In this document: positions 10,151 through 17,660 of the stretch, one piece after another
Layout of the letters: each line of letters starts with the position of its first letter
Position numbering within the stretch: the stretch's first letter is position 1
Source of the DNA: Streptococcus parasanguinis ATCC 15912
GTDB lineage: Bacteria > Bacillota > Bacilli > Lactobacillales > Streptococcaceae
Direction: 5' to 3'
DNA length: 64,000 bases
Assembly: GCF_000164675.2 (NCBI RefSeq)
Contig: NC_015678.1
Coordinates: 1,798,001 to 1,862,000 of the forward strand
Made by a program: the position numbers and the translations under genes
The notes under the pieces: generated by a model
The model's input: the letters and a program-made list of their open reading frames with translations, nothing else
Told to the model about the DNA's origin: nothing
The model's database searches: none

Positions 10151-10367
10151 TGTATACTAGTAAGAGTAGATCACAGGTCTACATTGTTGCAAGGGGAGAA
10201 CTTCCCACATACATGTCTATTGACAATAAAACTTGATCGTAATATCGCTGCTAGTAAAATGAGAGTTTGAACATAGCGTAGATTTTATCGACCTTTTTCA
10301 TATTAAAAAATATTTTTCAAATTCCCCTTGCGCAAGCTCTTCCGGATTCCTCCGGGAGAGTTTTTTT
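10151..10367 (+). ncRNA. Candidate structured small RNA, family unknown
   Basis: A -10-like TATACT at 10153-10158 is followed about eight bases on by a hairpin (GTAGA 10166-10170 with TCTAC 10178-10182). A long-range pairing follows (GCAAGGGGA 10189-10197 with TCCCCTTGC 10323-10331), with further imperfect pairing inside. A strong terminator at 10337-10367 (CTCTTCCGGA with TCCGGGAGAG, then seven T) ends it. The result is an extended RNA of about 200 nt, separate from the next gene, which has its own extended -10 (TGGTAAAAT at 10434-10442). I found no coding potential and no known riboswitch motif. Confidence 0.5.
10337..10367 (+). terminator. Terminator of the candidate small RNA
   Basis: CTCTTCCGGA (10337-10346) pairs with TCCGGGAGAG (10351-10360), followed by T7. 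Confidence 0.85.
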
Positions 10368-10477
10368 GTTAAGGAAAAAAGGTAGAAGGCCTTTTGAGTC
10401 TCTTTTGAAAGAGTGGCTCAGCAGGCATCATTTATGGTAAAATAGAACATATTCGTAGAGGGGAAGGAGTGAGGACT

Positions 10478-11212
10478 TTGTTGAAGATTTTTGTGTTAGA
10501 AGATGAATGGATCCAACAATCGCGTATCGAAGCGGTCTTGCAGGATCTCATCCGTCAAAAATCCTTGCAATGCAAAGCGCTAGAAGTGTTTGGGAAGTCA
10601 AGCCAGTTGCTGGATGCTATCACAGAGAGAGGCGCTCATCACCTATTCTTTTTAGATATCGAGATTAAAGGTGAGGAGAAAAAAGGTCTGGAGATCGCAA
10701 AAGAGATTCGTAAGAAAGATCCCCATGCGACCATTGTCTTTGTCACCACCCACTCTGAATTCATGCCCATTACCTTTCAGTACAAAGTGGCTGCCTTGGA
10801 TTTTATTGATAAAACGCTGGGTGAGGAAGAGTTCAGAGAGAGAATCAGCTCAGCCATCGACTATACCTTGGAGCAAGCTGGGACCACGATTGCGCAAGAT
10901 GCCTTTACATTTGAGAGTGCGATGGCGCGTGTACAAGTTCCTTTTAATAAGATTTTGTATGTTGAAACGTCTCCAACCATTCACAAGGTCATTTTACACA
11001 CCCAGGAAGAGCGCTTGGAATTTTACGCTAGTATTGCCGATATCGAAAAAGCAGATCCCCGCTTGTATCGGTGCCACCGCTCCTTTGTGGTGAATCCGCA
11101 AAATATTACGAAGATTGATAAAGAAGCCAAGAAAGCTTTTTTTGAAAATGGGGACAATTGCTTGATCTCACGGACCAAGTACAGAGGCTTACTGGAAGCT
11201 TTGAAAAAATAG
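10478..11212 (+). CDS. LytTR-family response regulator (AgrA/BlpR/ComE type)
   Basis: The protein has an N-terminal receiver with an acidic patch (VLEDEW) and phospho-Asp near residue 60 (FFLDIEIKG), and a C-terminal LytTR DNA-binding domain from about residue 145 (YVETSPTIHKVILH, YRCHRSFVVNPQNI). I choose TTG at 10478, eight bases after AGGAG; the GTG at 10469 overlaps that site. LytTR regulators bind direct repeats about 21 bp apart, and such a pair lies in front of the ABC exporter genes at 12719-12750. Members of this group usually answer to a peptide pheromone sensed by the partner kinase, but no double-glycine pheromone gene is visible nearby. Confidence 0.92.
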   Translation: MLKIFVLEDEWIQQSRIEAVLQDLIRQKSLQCKALEVFGKSSQLLDAITERGAHHLFFLDIEIKGEEKKGLEIAKEIRKKDPHATIVFVTTHSEFMPITFQYKVAALDFIDKTLGEEEFRERISSAIDYTLEQAGTTIAQDAFTFESAMARVQVPFNKILYVETSPTIHKVILHTQEERLEFYASIADIEKADPRLYRCHRSFVVNPQNITKIDKEAKKAFFENGDNCLISRTKYRGLLEALKK

Positions 11213-11225
11213 AAGGGAGAAAGAA

Positions 11226-12530
11226 TTGCTGTTAGATATTCTAATGTCTTACCTAAAGTTCTTCGTCAGCATGCTGATCTATCGTCATATCAGTAGACAA
11301 GAGTTCACCTTGCGCTGGCTCTTTTTGTGCCCCTTCTTCTTTGCAATTATCTTTACCCTTGTGCCACCGGTAGGCTTTTTTGGCTATTTCTTAGTATTTA
11401 TTGCCTATAGTTTCTATCGAAATCGTAACATACGACACCTTTTGAATATTTTTTACGGGCTCTACCCGGTTGTCATGGAGAGTCTCATTGGGCGCCTCCT
11501 AGCCTTTTATGTCTTTCCAATGCTAGGGATCGTACTTGTTCATGAGGCATCTGTCAGCTGGTATGATGCTCTACTTGAATTGCTGGTCTTTCCTGTTTAT
11601 ATAGGAATCACTAAATTGTTAAAACTAGATTTTACAGATCTAAAAGTAGGATTTCAACGGCAGTATTTTAATCGTTTCTTACTTCCAATGGATCTTTCCA
11701 TGTTTGTGTATTTGCTCAGTGTTGTAGGTCTGGTGGTTTTTGAGGATATTATTCCGCATGCAGATGCTTTGCGGAAACAGTTAAATGGTATTTATTTGAT
11801 TTTGTTTTTTGTGATGCTCTTGTATTTCAATGCAGTGTCCAAAGAACGATTGAAACAAGAGATTCTGGAACAAAAAGATAGGCAACTGCAGGAGTTAGCC
11901 ACCTATAGCCAACACGTCGAAATGCTCTACGGGGAGATTCGTGCCTTTCGTCATGATTACCTGAATATTTTAACCAGTCTCAAATTAAGTATTGAGCATG
12001 AAGACCTCAACGCGATCAGGGAAGTCTATGAGAATGTTCTTCGAGAGAGTGGCCAACAATTTTACGATAGCAAGTTTGATATTGCCAAACTCAGTCACAT
12101 TGAAAATCCAGCTGTAAAAAGTGTTCTGTCCGCAAAATTAATGGAGGCTCAAAACAAAGGGATTGGGATCTCTGTCGAGATCGATGAACCTGTTCGTGAT
12201 TTATTCATCGAGGTTTTAGATTTCATCACCTTCTTATCCATCCTTTGTGACAATGCTATCGAAGCGAGCCTTGAATCAGAGGACCCCCAGCTGACTCTTG
12301 CCATGCTTCAGGAGACGAACTCCCTCATCTTAATAGTTGAAAATAGTACAAAAGCTGAAAAAATAGAGTTAGCGAGAATTTTTGAAAAAGACTACTCGAG
12401 TAAAGGAGAGGGCCGCGGTCTTGGCTTGTACAAGATCCAACAATTACTGGAAAAGTATCCCAAAACGACAGTGTCTACCAAGAGTTCAAACTACCGATTT
12501 ACTCAGAGCCTGACCTTTTGGAAGGAATAA
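11226..12530 (+). CDS. AgrC/BlpH-type sensor histidine kinase
   Basis: This 434-residue kinase has about six N-terminal membrane segments (residues 5-200), a coiled linker, the H box FRHDYLNILTSL with His near residue 243, and a C-terminal GHKL ATPase with an N box (ILCDNAIEAS) and a G box (GRGLGLYKI). This is the class 10 (peptide-pheromone) kinase layout. A TTG start at 11226 is well spaced after AAGGGAG. It follows its regulator by 13 bp. The signal is probably a peptide, but none is encoded in the immediate surroundings. Confidence 0.92.
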   Translation: MLLDILMSYLKFFVSMLIYRHISRQEFTLRWLFLCPFFFAIIFTLVPPVGFFGYFLVFIAYSFYRNRNIRHLLNIFYGLYPVVMESLIGRLLAFYVFPMLGIVLVHEASVSWYDALLELLVFPVYIGITKLLKLDFTDLKVGFQRQYFNRFLLPMDLSMFVYLLSVVGLVVFEDIIPHADALRKQLNGIYLILFFVMLLYFNAVSKERLKQEILEQKDRQLQELATYSQHVEMLYGEIRAFRHDYLNILTSLKLSIEHEDLNAIREVYENVLRESGQQFYDSKFDIAKLSHIENPAVKSVLSAKLMEAQNKGIGISVEIDEPVRDLFIEVLDFITFLSILCDNAIEASLESEDPQLTLAMLQETNSLILIVENSTKAEKIELARIFEKDYSSKGEGRGLGLYKIQQLLEKYPKTTVSTKSSNYRFTQSLTFWKE

Positions 12531-12535
12531 TGGAA

Positions 12536-12717
12536 GAGAGAGTGGGACAGAAATCGGTAATTCGTTAGAATTCGATTTCGTCGTCCCACCTCCGCACAGT
12601 TGAGTAGGGCTGTAAAAGCTGATGAAATCAGCGTAGTAGAGCCCACTTAACCACTGCGTCTTGCTCGACAATCAAAAATAATTGAGAGGCTAGGGCTTTT
12701 GTCCCAGCCTCTTTTTT
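12536..12717 (+). repeat. ~180 bp intergenic repeat, copy 1
   Basis: This segment is about 97 percent identical by eye to 14216-14393. It starts with GTGGGACAGAAATCG, which pairs with the inverted sequence some 30 bases on, and ends with a terminator-like stem (GAGGCTAGGGC with the complementary arm and a T run). In this copy the first stem is disturbed (TTTCGTCGTCCCAC) compared with copy 2. The end of the element probably terminates the kinase transcript. Confidence 0.9.
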
Positions 12718-12718
12718 G

Positions 12719-12786
12719 ACCATTCACGACGATTTTCTGACCGATTCTGACAGAGAGCTACAAAGACTGTCCCTTTGAAGTATACT
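12719..12786 (+). promoter_or_regulatory. LytTR-type direct repeat and promoter of the ABC exporter
   Basis: ACCATTCACGA (12719-12729) and ACCGATTCTGA (12740-12750) are direct repeats separated by ten bases. This matches the ACCNTTTANGA-N10 arrangement known for ComE/BlpR-type LytTR regulators. A TATACT -10 box starts at 12781, 30 bases after the second repeat, and no good -35 is present, as expected for an activated promoter. The regulator encoded at 10478-11212 is the obvious candidate. Confidence 0.7.
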
Positions 12787-12818
12787 GTATACAAGATCAA
12801 TAAGAAAAGAGGGATCGT

Positions 12819-13499
12819 ATGTTTCAGGTAGCATCTATTACAAAATCATTTAAGGAGAAAGCTGTATTAAAGGGAGTGTCTTTTTCGATAGAAGAAGGAG
12901 ACAAAATTGCCTTGCTGGGAAATAATGGGGCAGGTAAAAGCACCCTGTTCAATATTATCGCTGGACAGCTCCAGGCCGATTCGGGGACGATAAAGACTTC
13001 GCTTGATTTTCAAAGAGAAATTGGGATGATGCCTCAGGGGGATCTGCTCATCGAGGATCTAACCGTTGCTGAATTCGTCGAATTAAAAAGCCGGATGAAT
13101 CAGCTGAAGCAGGCTGATATCAATGGACTCTTAGAAATGGTCGAATTAAGAGAATCAAGAGAGCAGATGGTGGGAAGTCTTTCCGGTGGTCAAAAGAGAC
13201 GCTTGTCCTTGTTGGTAACTATTTTGAATCATCCAAAGTTGATTTTTTTAGATGAGCCAACGACTGGCATGGACTTGGAAGCAGTGGATAACTTTTGGAA
13301 ACTACTGGAGCAGCAAGAATTTACATCTGTTGTGGTGACCCATGATTTCAACCAAATTGATGCCTTTTTTACAAAAGTCCTGATTTTAAAAGATGGTCGA
13401 ATTGCTGCCACAAAGGTTGTTGAGGATATTCACCAGGCTGGTCAAACCATTGAGCAGTATTTCCGAGAAGAGATGAATAAAGGAGGGGAACAAGCATGA
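12819..13499 (+). CDS. ABC transporter ATP-binding protein
   Basis: This is a 226-residue ATPase of the BcrA/CcmA-like export group. It has Walker A GNNGAGKST near residues 34-42, a Q loop around GMMPQGD, signature LSGGQKRR near residue 126, Walker B LIFLDEPTTG and the H loop VVVTHD. It overlaps the permease gene by four bases. The pair probably exports a peptide, or confers self-protection against one, given the LytTR-type operator upstream. The substrate is unknown. Confidence 0.93.
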   Translation: MFQVASITKSFKEKAVLKGVSFSIEEGDKIALLGNNGAGKSTLFNIIAGQLQADSGTIKTSLDFQREIGMMPQGDLLIEDLTVAEFVELKSRMNQLKQADINGLLEMVELRESREQMVGSLSGGQKRRLSLLVTILNHPKLIFLDEPTTGMDLEAVDNFWKLLEQQEFTSVVVTHDFNQIDAFFTKVLILKDGRIAATKVVEDIHQAGQTIEQYFREEMNKGGEQA

Positions 13500-14203
13500 A
13501 AAAGATTCAATTAAAACAAGTTTTACGAAATAAGCGCTTTGTATTATTCACCATTATTTTACCCATAGGCTGGTATCTCTTCTTTTATCAGCTTCAAAAA
13601 GGGGTTTCGCCAAGTATTTTATTAGGTATTGCCGTATTTATCGGGGTCATTGGCAATAGCCTTGCAACCTTTAGTAAGCGTATCGCCTCAGATATTGGGT
13701 TTTATTCTTTTGAATCCCACTTTACAAGCTATAGTGTCAAGAACTATTTATGGGATCAATCGATCGTACAACTGATTCTGAACAGCTTGATCTTTTTAGC
13801 AGTACTAGTAGTTGCTGTTCTAGGTTTTCACTTTCCAGTGACGACTAGCCTGTTGGTACAATTTTTCCTCTTATCCTTGATGGGGATCTATTTTAGCGTG
13901 ATTGGCTTTGTACTTGGGGTCAGAGTAGATGCCAAGACGATTGATACCATTGGCTTTCCTGTTATTATTTTGGCAGCTATGACCATTATTCCCTTTGATA
14001 CGCTTGGCGCAAGTGGAGGATTTATGGACTTAGTTGGCAAGCTACAACGGGCTTTCCCAGGTTATTATTATACAAAGCTGATCCAAGATTTAACCGAGAA
14101 ACAAACGATCGATGCTAGCCAATTAGGACTCTTTGTTGCCGTATTTGCATTGAATTTGTTATTTTTCTATCTGCTCGTACCCAAAGGAAAAATGGGGAAC
14201 TAA
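13496..14203 (+). CDS. ABC transporter permease (ABC-2 type)
   Basis: This 235-residue membrane protein has about six hydrophobic segments (FVLFTIILPIGWYLFFYQL first). It is preceded by AGGAGGGG and overlaps the ATPase stop (ATGA). It fits ABC-2 type permeases of peptide or drug exporters, slightly short for the family. With the ATPase it forms a two-gene exporter flanked on both sides by copies of the same intergenic repeat. Confidence 0.88.
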   Translation: MKKIQLKQVLRNKRFVLFTIILPIGWYLFFYQLQKGVSPSILLGIAVFIGVIGNSLATFSKRIASDIGFYSFESHFTSYSVKNYLWDQSIVQLILNSLIFLAVLVVAVLGFHFPVTTSLLVQFFLLSLMGIYFSVIGFVLGVRVDAKTIDTIGFPVIILAAMTIIPFDTLGASGGFMDLVGKLQRAFPGYYYTKLIQDLTEKQTIDASQLGLFVAVFALNLLFFYLLVPKGKMGN

Positions 14204-14215
14204 GAGCAGTTAAAA

Positions 14216-14393
14216 AGAGAGTGGGACAGAAATCGGTAATTCGTTAGAATTCGATTTCTGTCCCACCTCCGCACAGTTGAGTAGGGCTGTAAAAGCTGAT
14301 GAAATCAGCGTAGTAGAGCCCACTCAACCACTGCGTCTTGCTCGACAATCCAAAAATAATTGAGAGGCTAGGACTTTTGTCCCAGCCTCTTTT
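14216..14393 (+). repeat. ~180 bp intergenic repeat, copy 2
   Basis: This copy has the intact first stem (GTGGGACAGAAATCG with CGATTTCTGTCCCAC). The terminal stem at 14364-14389 (GAGGCTAGGAC with GTCCCAGCCTC) is followed by four T. It lies between the ABC permease and the tRNA on the other strand, so it probably terminates transcription from both sides. It is in the same orientation as copy 1. Confidence 0.9.
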
Positions 14394-14406
14394 GTGCATA
14401 AAAAAA

Positions 14407-14479
14407 TGCCCCCTACAGGGCTCGAACCTGTGACCCATAGATTAAGAGTCTACTGCTCTACCAACTGAGCTAAGGAGGC
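14407..14479 (-). tRNA. tRNA-Lys (CUU anticodon)
   Basis: On the minus strand the sequence folds as a 73-nt cloverleaf: acceptor GCCTCCT with AGGGGGC and discriminator A, D arm AGCTCAGTTGGTAGAGC, anticodon loop CTCTTAA giving CTT, and T arm GGTTCGAGCC. The CCA end is not encoded. It starts a few bases after the probable 6S RNA on the same strand. Confidence 0.95.
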
Positions 14480-14484
14480 AAATA

Positions 14485-14676
14485 TAAAAAGCTGTATTGG
14501 TGCCGAAACTTCACGATTTGTATTGAACCCGCGCAATTAAGCAGGTGGGCAACTCGCTCTGACTTAGCTGCTTCCGCGTGAAACGGCCTGCATACTGCCA
14601 GAAGTCTTTTGTTTCCCTAATAATACAAAAAATAGTCGGTCAACACTTAAGTGTGAAGTCGTACACCACAGCGTTT
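14485..14676 (-). ncRNA. ssrS: Probable 6S RNA
   Basis: Read on the minus strand, the ends pair strongly: GCTGT with ACAGC, GGTG with CACC, ACTTCAC with GTGAAGT. This gives a long closing stem around a largely unpaired centre, about 185-190 nt in all, ending in a T run. A long rod with a central bubble is the 6S RNA layout, which binds RNA polymerase holoenzyme. The position directly downstream of rarA also fits my recollection that the Bacillus 6S gene lies near the rarA homologue. The assignment rests on structure and context, not on an alignment. Confidence 0.65.
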
Positions 14677-14743
14677 CTATATGTATATGATACCACATTT
14701 TGAAAATATTTCAAGGGAAAATCTCAATTTTTTGAAACCGATG

Positions 14744-16015
14744 TCACTTTTTCTTAAATTGATCAATCTTCTCCTTGGTGGCTCCGAGAGCACGCTCGTA
14801 CTTGCCGTTTTCATTGGGAATAAAGTAGGACGCGTGTTTGAGCTTGTCTGGCAGGTAGTCCTGATTGACCCAGTTGCTAGGGTAGTTGTGAGGATATTTA
14901 TAGTTTTGCGCATTTCCCAGTTCCTTGCTTCCAGCATAATGACCATCGCGGAGGTGGCGAGGAATAGGAAGGTTGCCAGAACTTCTAAGATCAGCCAGCG
15001 CCTTGTCCATCGCAACGTAGGCTGAGTTGGATTTAGGCGAAAGGGCTAGATCGATGACGATGTTGGCGATGAGAATGCGGGCCTCAGGAAAGCCGATGCG
15101 CTCAGCTGCTTGAAGGGCTGTTACGGTATGAATCTGCGCATCTGGATTGGCCAGACCGATATCCTCATAAGCGATGACGGTCAAGCGACGAGCGAGGCTG
15201 GGTAGATCTCCGGCTTCGATCAAACGAGCGGCGTAGTGGAGACTAGCATCGACATCCGAACCACGGATAGATTTTTGCAGAGCAGAGAGTACATCGTAGT
15301 GGCCATCTCCATCTTTGTCCATGGTGATATAGCTGCGCTGGAGGCTGTTTTCCATGATCTCTAGCGTAATATGGCGAATCCCTTCTGCATTTTCAGAGGT
15401 CGACAGCACCGCCAGATCGAGAGAATTAAAAGCAGAGCGAAGATCTCCATTGGTCGAGGTAGCGATGAAATCCAAAGCGTCCTCATCGAGAACGACAGGA
15501 AAGTCAAAGCCACGCTCGGGATCATCTAAGGCCGTTTTCAGAGCTTGCTTGACCTCCTCCGTCGTCAACGGTTCCAGCTCAAAGATCTGTACGCGGCTAC
15601 GAATAGCGGGTGTGACAGAGAAAAAGGGATTTTCAGTTGTTGCACCGATCATGATGACCAGACCGCTTTCGAGCAAAGGCAGGAGAAAATCTTGCTTGGT
15701 TTTATCAAGGCGATGGATTTCGTCCAAAAGCAGGACCAAACCACCAGAAAATTTGGCTTCCTCTGCGATTTCTTGGAGGCGTTTTTTACTGTCAACCGTT
15801 GCATTAAAGGTCCGAAAGGCATACTTAGTCGTTCCTGCGATCGCAGAAGCAATACTGGTCTTTCCGATCCCCGGAGGTCCATAGAGAATCATAGAGGACA
15901 GACGATTGGCCTCGACCATGCGACGAATGATTTTGCCTTCTCCGACCAGGTGCTGTTGACCGATGACTTGATCGATCGTCCGTGGTCGCATACGGAGTGC
16001 GAGATTGTCGGGCAT
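14744..16015 (-). CDS. rarA: Replication-associated recombination protein RarA (MgsA family AAA+ ATPase)
   Basis: RarA is a clamp-loader-like AAA+ ATPase acting at stalled replication forks. The 423-residue protein starts MPDNLALRMRPRTIDQVIGQ, has Walker A YGPPGIGKTS and Walker B LLLDEIHRLD, sensor motif GATTENPFFSVTPAIRSR, and the C-terminal MgsA-type domain (SLARRLTVIAYEDIGLANP). The start at 16015 has AAGGAG upstream; an in-frame ATG at 16048 would encode the ribosome site itself. It is transcribed alone on the minus strand, divergent from the DUF3013 gene. Confidence 0.96.
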   Translation of the reverse strand: MPDNLALRMRPRTIDQVIGQQHLVGEGKIIRRMVEANRLSSMILYGPPGIGKTSIASAIAGTTKYAFRTFNATVDSKKRLQEIAEEAKFSGGLVLLLDEIHRLDKTKQDFLLPLLESGLVIMIGATTENPFFSVTPAIRSRVQIFELEPLTTEEVKQALKTALDDPERGFDFPVVLDEDALDFIATSTNGDLRSAFNSLDLAVLSTSENAEGIRHITLEIMENSLQRSYITMDKDGDGHYDVLSALQKSIRGSDVDASLHYAARLIEAGDLPSLARRLTVIAYEDIGLANPDAQIHTVTALQAAERIGFPEARILIANIVIDLALSPKSNSAYVAMDKALADLRSSGNLPIPRHLRDGHYAGSKELGNAQNYKYPHNYPSNWVNQDYLPDKLKHASYFIPNENGKYERALGATKEKIDQFKKK

Positions 16016-16129
16016 TTCCTTCTCCTTTCTAGCTTTGTCTCCTTTCAAAGAGGCAGTTTTTATGGTAAGATTGTAGTAACTATTGTATCATATTCCGCTC
16101 TAAGAGTGGGAAATTAGAAAGAGGACGCT

Positions 16130-16600
16130 ATGTCTAAATACGGATTTTTGGATGTTTTAGAAGAGGAGATGGACAAGGTTTTTCCCTTTGATTTTGAGAT
16201 CAATTGGGATAAGAAAAACCATGCGGTAGAAGTGGCTTTTCTCTTGGAAGCGCAAAACACAGGCGGGGTTGCCCTGGTTGATGAAGCTGGAGAAGAGTCT
16301 GACGAGGATATCTTCTTTGAAGAAGCCGTCATTTTCTACAATCCAGCCAAGTCTCATGTGGAAGAAGATGCCTATTTAACAGCGATTCCTTATGAGCCGA
16401 AAAAAGGCTTGTCTCGTGAGTTTCTAGCTTATTTTGCGACTTTCCTTCGAGATACAGCTGAGCTGGCCTTGGATGAGCTCATGGATTTCTTAGCAGACGA
16501 AGAAGCAGAGAGCTTTGAGATCGTCTGGAACCAAGAAGTTTTTGAAGAAGGCAAAGTCGGCCTAGAAGAAAGCACCTTTTATCCTTATCCGAGATATTAG
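16130..16600 (+). CDS. DUF3013 family protein
   Basis: This is a 156-residue, strongly acidic cytoplasmic protein (DEAGEESDEDIFFEEAV; FLADEEAESFEIVW) that I recognise as the streptococcal DUF3013 family. Its function is unknown. It has no membrane segment or obvious catalytic motif. A ribosome site (GAAAGAGGA) precedes the start. It is followed 12 bp later by the Nudix gene, so the three genes to 17523 probably form one operon. Confidence 0.85.
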   Translation: MSKYGFLDVLEEEMDKVFPFDFEINWDKKNHAVEVAFLLEAQNTGGVALVDEAGEESDEDIFFEEAVIFYNPAKSHVEEDAYLTAIPYEPKKGLSREFLAYFATFLRDTAELALDELMDFLADEEAESFEIVWNQEVFEEGKVGLEESTFYPYPRY

Positions 16601-16612
16601 GAGGGAAAGCTC

Positions 16613-17053
16613 ATGCTTGAGGATTGCTTAGAAGAACGGTTCGAATTTACGGGTTGTAAAATTGCCTTGATTTGTGATGGGCAAATTTTGACCATCTTGC
16701 GCGATGACAAGGAGGATATTCCCTGGCCTAATATGTGGGAATTACCAGGTGGTGGTCGGGAAGGAAATGAGACCCCTTTTGAGTGTGTGGCGCGTGAGAT
16801 TTATGAGGAATTGAGCATCCAACTGTCGAAAGCCGATGTGATCTGGTCCCGGCTCTACCCCAGTATGCTAGATGGAAATAAAAAATCCGTCTTTTTAGTT
16901 GGGAGGTTGACACAGGAACAGTTCGAAAGTATCATCTTCGGAGACGAGGGCCAGGGCTATAAGTTAGTGAGCTTTGAAGAATTTTTAACTTCAGATCGAG
17001 TTGTTCCCCAATTGCAAGAACGAGTGAGAGATTATATGGAGGAAAGTTTATGA
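16613..17053 (+). CDS. Nudix hydrolase
   Basis: This 146-residue protein carries a full Nudix box near residues 45-67 (GGGREGNETPFECVAREIYE followed by EL), the Mg-binding motif of nucleoside-diphosphate-X pyrophosphohydrolases. MutT-like proteins clean up oxidised or excess nucleotides, but the substrate cannot be read from sequence. AGGAGG precedes the start. The stop overlaps the next start (ATGA), so it is coupled to the GNAT gene. Confidence 0.93.
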   Translation: MLEDCLEERFEFTGCKIALICDGQILTILRDDKEDIPWPNMWELPGGGREGNETPFECVAREIYEELSIQLSKADVIWSRLYPSMLDGNKKSVFLVGRLTQEQFESIIFGDEGQGYKLVSFEEFLTSDRVVPQLQERVRDYMEESL

Positions 17054-17523
17054 TAACACTTGAGAAAGCAGGAGCAGAGGATTTAGAAACCATTATTGCC
17101 ATTCAAAGAGCCAGTTTTAAGGCAGTCTATGACAAATACCAAGATGAATATGATCCCTATCTAGAAGATCGCGAGCGAATCAAATGGAAATTAGTTGAGC
17201 GGCCCCATAGCTATTACTACTTTGTGAAAGAAAACGAAGAGAAGATTGGTTTTTTACGAATTCATACCAATGAAGAGTTAACGGAAGCTTGGTTGGGGAC
17301 TGCAGCGATTCTGCCTCCGTATCAGGAAAAAGGGTATGGATCTGAAGGATTACGCTTGCTAGAAGAGGAATTTTCAACCGTTAGACAATGGGATTTGTGT
17401 ACGGTGTTTCAGGATGCAGGCATGGTCGCCTTCTACGAGAAGAATGGCTACCAACAAACCCATATCGAACCTGAAAAAGAAGGCATGGATATGGTCTACA
17501 TGAAAAAATTGATAGAGAAATAG
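17050..17523 (+). CDS. GNAT family N-acetyltransferase
   Basis: This 157-residue protein has the GNAT fold: an N-terminal beta-alpha region (LETIIAIQRASFKAVYDKY), and the acetyl-CoA motif A region AAILPPYQEKGYGSEGLRLL with a Q-x-x-G-x-G pattern, then FYEKNGY near the end. It transfers an acetyl group to an unknown amine. It overlaps the Nudix gene by four bases. No further function can be inferred. Confidence 0.92.
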   Translation: MITLEKAGAEDLETIIAIQRASFKAVYDKYQDEYDPYLEDRERIKWKLVERPHSYYYFVKENEEKIGFLRIHTNEELTEAWLGTAAILPPYQEKGYGSEGLRLLEEEFSTVRQWDLCTVFQDAGMVAFYEKNGYQQTHIEPEKEGMDMVYMKKLIEK

Positions 17524-17550
17524 AAAGGATGGTTCGGTTAAATTTCTAAA

Positions 17551-17656
17551 CTGAACCCGCCCTAAACACTGTGCTAAAAAGATAAACTTCTCATAGACAC
17601 AAGCGTCTTCAGAGAGTTTCCTATTTTGGCTTTGTGTTTTAAGGGCTTGGTATCTT
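17551..17656 (+). repeat. ~105 bp structured repeat, copy 1
   Basis: It runs from CTGAACCCGCCCTAAACAC to GGGCTTGGTATCTT. The outer stem pairs GCCCTAAACAC with GTGTTTTAAGGGC. An inner stem (AAACTTCTC with the AGAGAGTTT side) leaves AAAAAGATAA and CCTATTTT facing each other. It ends five bases before the prmA start, which otherwise has no clear ribosome site. Copies lie at 27388-27495 and, inverted, at 32728-32835. Confidence 0.75.
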
Positions 17657-17660
17657 AATT

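Noticed and set aside
10051..10470. Double-glycine pheromone gene for the LytTR system
   Set aside because: I looked for a short ORF with a ribosome site and a GG leader in the gaps before and after the two-component genes and found none.
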